Positions 60,714 to 64,000 of a DNA stretch of 64,000 nucleotides are shown piece after piece. A model generated the notes under the pieces. The model made no database searches, was not told the DNA's origin, and saw only the letters and a program-made list of their open reading frames with translations. The stretch lies in assembly GCF_029873635.1 (NCBI RefSeq), contig NC_080418.1:13061562-13125561 (forward strand), read 5' to 3'. Made by a program: the position numbers and the translations under genes. The first letter of the stretch is position 1, and the number at the start of each line of letters is the position of its first letter. Origin of the DNA: Malania oleifera. Lineage: Eukaryota; Streptophyta; Magnoliopsida; Santalales; Ximeniaceae.

Positions 60714-61829
60714 GAGGCTTATTTTTTTATAAAAACAACACCCTCATGCCACACACTTCAAGGCACAACTAGAAAGAAAAATAAAAAAATCTCCTGAACA
60801 AACAAGGAATTAAAATTCGGCAAAACCAAACCACATGTGAAATAATCAAACATGATAATATCAAAAAGGCTTTTAAAATAAAAAGAAAAGAAAATCACAA
60901 ACAGCAGAGCCACATGCAGCAGCAAACAACTCGCACCACAAGATCAAAACCATCCACCACTAGCAAAAGCCTTTTCAGCTTTCGGCCCAACTATGTCATG
61001 CCAAATGCAATTCTTGGTTTGCAGGCTATAATGAAACCCCAGCAGCACTTTCATCCCTGGAAACCTCTTTAAGTTTAAATAGTTGCTCTCTATACGGGAT
61101 TGATTTTTATCTTCTTCCTTTTTTTTCCCCTTAATTTATCTGTTAGATCCTTCATCCCCCCCCCCCCCCCCCCCCCCTCTCTCCTCGATTACATCTAGAA
61201 ATCACAGAAAACAGAACTGGGAACAGAGTAGAGATTACATGCAATTGTAAAAATACGCAAAGTGATTTCTGCATGCGCGCGAGAGAGAGACAGAGAGAGA
61301 GAGGAAGAGGGAGAGGCTTAACCATGATTCATGAATGAGTTTACTATAATGAAACTCTTCCCAGATCGCCATATATTACATCATTGATTTGGAGCAAATG
61401 CATTTCTCAATACCAGATCGAGTCTGCACCAATCCTAAGCAGAAGGAATGAAGTAAGATAAAGACTTTCAAGCTCAACTAAATTCTTGGGGTTTTCTATA
61501 GTGTTTTTTGGGCCGACCTTCTACAAGGCCTTTTGATGATTTTAGAGGTCATTTGTGCTCTATCCTTGGAGGAGGAGATGCATCAATAGAGGCAATAAAA
61601 GAAAATGGATGAACTATGCAAATTATGCAGAAGGCTGGGTTATCCTATAGCAGCATGACAAATCTAGCAAACCCATTTTAAGTAACAGAGCACATCAAGA
61701 GCAGCATCAGTTCAGGCCTATTCAACAAATGCATTTCCTTCCCATTGAACCCATTTAGCAGAATCCTTCTTGTGTATCGGTTTATACCATGTATCGGTTT
61801 ATACCATGTAGAACAATCAGTGAAATCAT

Positions 61830-61831
<2 letters not shown>

Positions 61832-61869
<38 letters not shown>
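61832..61869. repeat. (TG)n microsatellite
   Basis: About 19 TG units. Confidence 0.95.
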
Positions 61870-61870
<1 letters not shown>

Positions 61871-62464
61871 ATGCCCTCGTGCGCGCACCTGTGTGTGTGT
61901 ATTTTAGAGTTCACCCCCATCAAAAACCTCTGGTAGTCAAGACATGAAATGAAACACAACATAATGAAATGAACAAAAACAAAAACCTAGGAAACGGGGA
62001 AGAGAAGGCAATTCTATAAGCTCAAAAAATACCACTCATTAATACATCTGACTATATAAATACTACAACTCCCAAGCAACAGTAAATATTTACAGAGGCA
62101 GAGATGCACAAGTCCTGATTCTCATTGCAACCACTATGAAGGAAATGAAAAAAGACCAGGATCAGAAAAATGGCATGACAAGCAAGACATATGGCTGCGC
62201 AATGTAATTAGCCTCTTCATCATGCCAATAGTTGTGACTTGTTTCGTGTCTTGATTCTGTGGGCAACAAGTTCATGTCAATGATTCCATCACCACAGATT
62301 TTAAACACGATGACCCTCCACACAATGGCCAGAAAGCATTCAAGAAAGAATCTTATTGCAGTGCCAAGACACTGTACATTATCTGGTGAAGACAACAGAC
62401 AGCATGAATAGCACCAATACACCACAAGTTTGCTCTGGAAGAAAGTACCTCCACCTGAACAGAT

Positions 62465-62682
62465 CTGAAAACATCAAGCCGCCAGATTAGCTTACGTTTT
62501 GCTTCCTGTCACTACAAAACCAAACTACTGACTAGAGAGGATAAAATAACATTTTAAAAACATGAAAACAATAACTAATCACCTCCAGAATAGGTATATA
62601 AAAAACAAGAGTTTTTATTTGTGTGTGAGTGGGTGACACCGCAGGTGGAATAAGATAAATATTCACAGAACAGCATTACCTT
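62465..62682 (-). other. Possible 3'-UTR intron of the right GRAS gene
   Basis: On the minus strand, just after the stop codon, AAAG|GTAATGCTG is a fair donor and ATGTTTTCAG|ATCTG a good acceptor near 62465. The interval is T-rich. Based on consensus only. Confidence 0.35.
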
Positions 62683-62794
62683 TGTCCTCATTCACAGTCT
62701 TCCCTGACATACAGCAATGAAACAAGAAGGCAGTAGGTTTCAGGGAAAAAAATCATAGTTCTTCAACGTTCTGACAAAAAAATAAAAATGCCAT

Positions 62795-64000
62795 TCAAGA
62801 TTCATTTGCAGGAATCCAACATGAAGATGCATAAAGAATTCGGCCTTTCCATCCCTGCAGCATCCAGTGCCCATCTTCATCAACCACAAAATCCTTGTGA
62901 AAGCCAGCTTTCACCTTAGTCCTCAATGCCTTCATAAGATCCCCATCCAATGGAAGCAGCCTGAACCCAGCCCTTCCAATTCGGACCTGCCATTGCTTGT
63001 ATGTCTCAGGTCTCACCACTCTTTCTAAGCCCTCACATGCTATGACATTCATAGTCTCCCGCCCATAAAATTCTTTCTCAAACACCATTCTCTCCTGATT
63101 TTCACGGGATAAGTTAGCATCAAACATGTCAAAGAATGCAGAGAAGTGAAATAGCAGCTCCCGGAAGCGTGTGACGAAGAAGGGAGCACTGTAGCAACCA
63201 TTAACAACAGAAACCGTGAAGATATCAGGATTTATCTTCCGGATTAAGTTCAGAACAGCATCCCTTGGACTGTCTATAACAACTGTCTCGTCAAGTAGAT
63301 TCCTAAATCGGAACAAGGAATTCACAGCAATCACCTCATTTTTTTTTATCTTGAGGTCTTCAATTCTGATAGTTTCCCATTTTTTTGCTATGGCATTATA
63401 CTCAAATGGAACATTAAAGCGCTCACAATACCTTGCCAAACGATGCCCAGTCTCCTGAATTCTTTCTGCTGGCCGGAAACCAGGTTGGGGAAGATCTATC
63501 CCCGTAATGCGAAGCTTGGGAGGGCCACCAGGTCTGGATGAGAGATGATGAATGAGCATGGGCCATTGGAAACCATACAGGATACCAAAATCTATAATAT
63601 GAAGCGTCGTTGCTTTCTCAGCAAAACCAAAAATGTGGTGATTTGCAAACTTCAGAGCAATCTTCTTGAAAGGGGATGCCATGAGATAAAGTTGGTAACA
63701 TTTCAACATATCAGAAGCTGATTCCAATCTGGAAGCCAAGGCAGTATAAAGTTGAGTCCCAGTACCAGTCAAGCGTGCCTCAAGGGCATTAGCAAAGTAA
63801 TGGGCACACCTTTGAGACCCATCTCCAGAGGGAGAAGAATGCTGCCGAATCTGTCTTAACAGTTCATCTGCAGTCCTGCGATCATCAGCATTGACAGCTT
63901 GAGCACAGAGAATAAGCAAAGTCCTCAAATCCACGACTTCCTTCTTATTTCCTCTTCTCTTTGCACGACCCTTCCCAGCATTTAATCTGCCCGCTGGCCC
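62795..64000 (-). CDS. GRAS transcription factor, LISCL subfamily (SCL14/SCL9-like), 5' end outside window
   Basis: One open frame of 401 codons runs from the right window edge to the TGA at 62797-62795. The true start lies beyond 64000: the GTG at 63934 is the second Val of the conserved EVVDLRTLLILCAQAV, not a start codon. All GRAS parts are visible in order: leucine heptad repeat I, VHIID as LHIIDFGILYG (about 63604-63572), the LPQPGFRPAERI block, leucine repeat II, PFYRE (VNGCYSAPFFVTRFRE; FYGRETMNVIACEG), and a complete SAW end with the conserved Trp residues (WQVRIGRAGFR, GWKGRILYASSCW). No intron, frameshift or stop is seen. It is the tandem paralogue of the gene at 1..1751, on the same strand and upstream of it in the transcription direction. 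The role, by subfamily, is nuclear transcription regulation. Confidence 0.95.
   Translation of the reverse strand, partial: GPAGRLNAGKGRAKRRGNKKEVVDLRTLLILCAQAVNADDRRTADELLRQIRQHSSPSGDGSQRCAHYFANALEARLTGTGTQLYTALASRLESASDMLKCYQLYLMASPFKKIALKFANHHIFGFAEKATTLHIIDFGILYGFQWPMLIHHLSSRPGGPPKLRITGIDLPQPGFRPAERIQETGHRLARYCERFNVPFEYNAIAKKWETIRIEDLKIKKNEVIAVNSLFRFRNLLDETVVIDSPRDAVLNLIRKINPDIFTVSVVNGCYSAPFFVTRFRELLFHFSAFFDMFDANLSRENQERMVFEKEFYGRETMNVIACEGLERVVRPETYKQWQVRIGRAGFRLLPLDGDLMKALRTKVKAGFHKDFVVDEDGHWMLQGWKGRILYASSCWIPANES

Larger units (their letters stand above)
60479..62464. other. Flank of the right GRAS gene, no gene seen
   Basis: AT-rich DNA with a (TA)n run at 60657-60711, a C-run at 61156-61177, short GA repeats near 61282, a 17-bp direct repeat near 61775-61810 and a (TG)n run at 61832-61869. 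The right part is probably transcribed as 3' UTR of the GRAS gene on the minus strand. I see no coding region that I can support. Confidence 0.55.

Noticed and set aside
62162..62425. 87-codon minus-strand frame downstream of the right GRAS gene
   Set aside because: Lies in the presumed 3' UTR, has no recognisable domain, and its composition gives no support for coding.
63216..63458. Plus-strand frame over the right GRAS gene
   Set aside because: Antisense shadow of the GRAS coding region.
63932..63934. GTG as start codon of the right GRAS gene
   Set aside because: The frame stays open to the right edge, and the codon is an internal Val of the conserved KEVVDLRTLL segment.

Overview
This window is nuclear DNA from a flowering plant, most likely a eudicot. 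It is AT-rich, it has plant GRAS transcription factor genes at both edges, and about 55 kb between them is plant LTR retrotransposon sequence (Ty3 chromoviruses of the Tekay/Del type, an Athila/Tat-type gag-only element and copia-like LTRs). I see no tRNA or rRNA gene, no CRISPR array and no bacterial signal.

Host genes: two tandem LISCL-type (SCL14/SCL9-like) GRAS genes lie on the minus strand. The left one (1..1751) is cut off by the left window edge after about 583 codons. The right one (62795..64000) enters from the right edge and keeps its stop codon. They are neighbours in the gene order but about 61 kb apart, because the space between them has been filled by nested retrotransposons.

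Retrotransposon layout: (a) Element A, 5230..19765 minus, is a gag-only Athila/Tat-like element with target duplication CCTAT, inserted in a CATA/CATG low-complexity tract. Its 3' LTR holds solo LTR B (6570..13101, TSD GAATA). B in turn holds solo LTRs C (7540..9899, TSD TTTCT) and D (9985..12116, TSD GCTTG/ACTTG). LTR E (13892..16217) sits in A's internal region. (b) Element F, 20313..37509 plus, is a decayed Tekay-like element. It is split by element G (23982..32312 minus, TSD CTAAT), and its 3' LTR is cut at 37510. (c) From 37510 to 59708 lies a Russian-doll series of minus-strand elements (H, I, J, K, L, M). Only L (45974..55243) is complete at both ends; H, I, J, K and M have lost their right halves. 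One large deletion, ending in the join between LTRs M and N at about 57870, explains all of these losses together. (d) From 59714 to 62794 there is a small copia-like LTR, a LINE relic and the 3' flank of the right GRAS gene.

Most notable signal: at least seven LTR copies of several related families carry a strictly phased array of 10-bp palindromes (TCGTCGACGA and decayed forms) just upstream of the TATA box. The near-mirror spacing is about 21-25-21-45-21-25-21 bp, and an ACGT (G-box/ABRE-like) core always lies between the two TATA-proximal sites. The unrelated copia-like LTR D carries its own array with the same GTCGAC core (TGGTCGACCGA). Downstream, the same long LTRs share a leader, CAG|GTAAG splice donors, small stem-loop arrays whose stems change in a compensatory way, a GGTTGTGCGGCC-type block and a TTTTTCAGG acceptor-like site. 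This suggests a conserved promoter and a spliced-leader module. None of the retrotransposon reading frames is intact.
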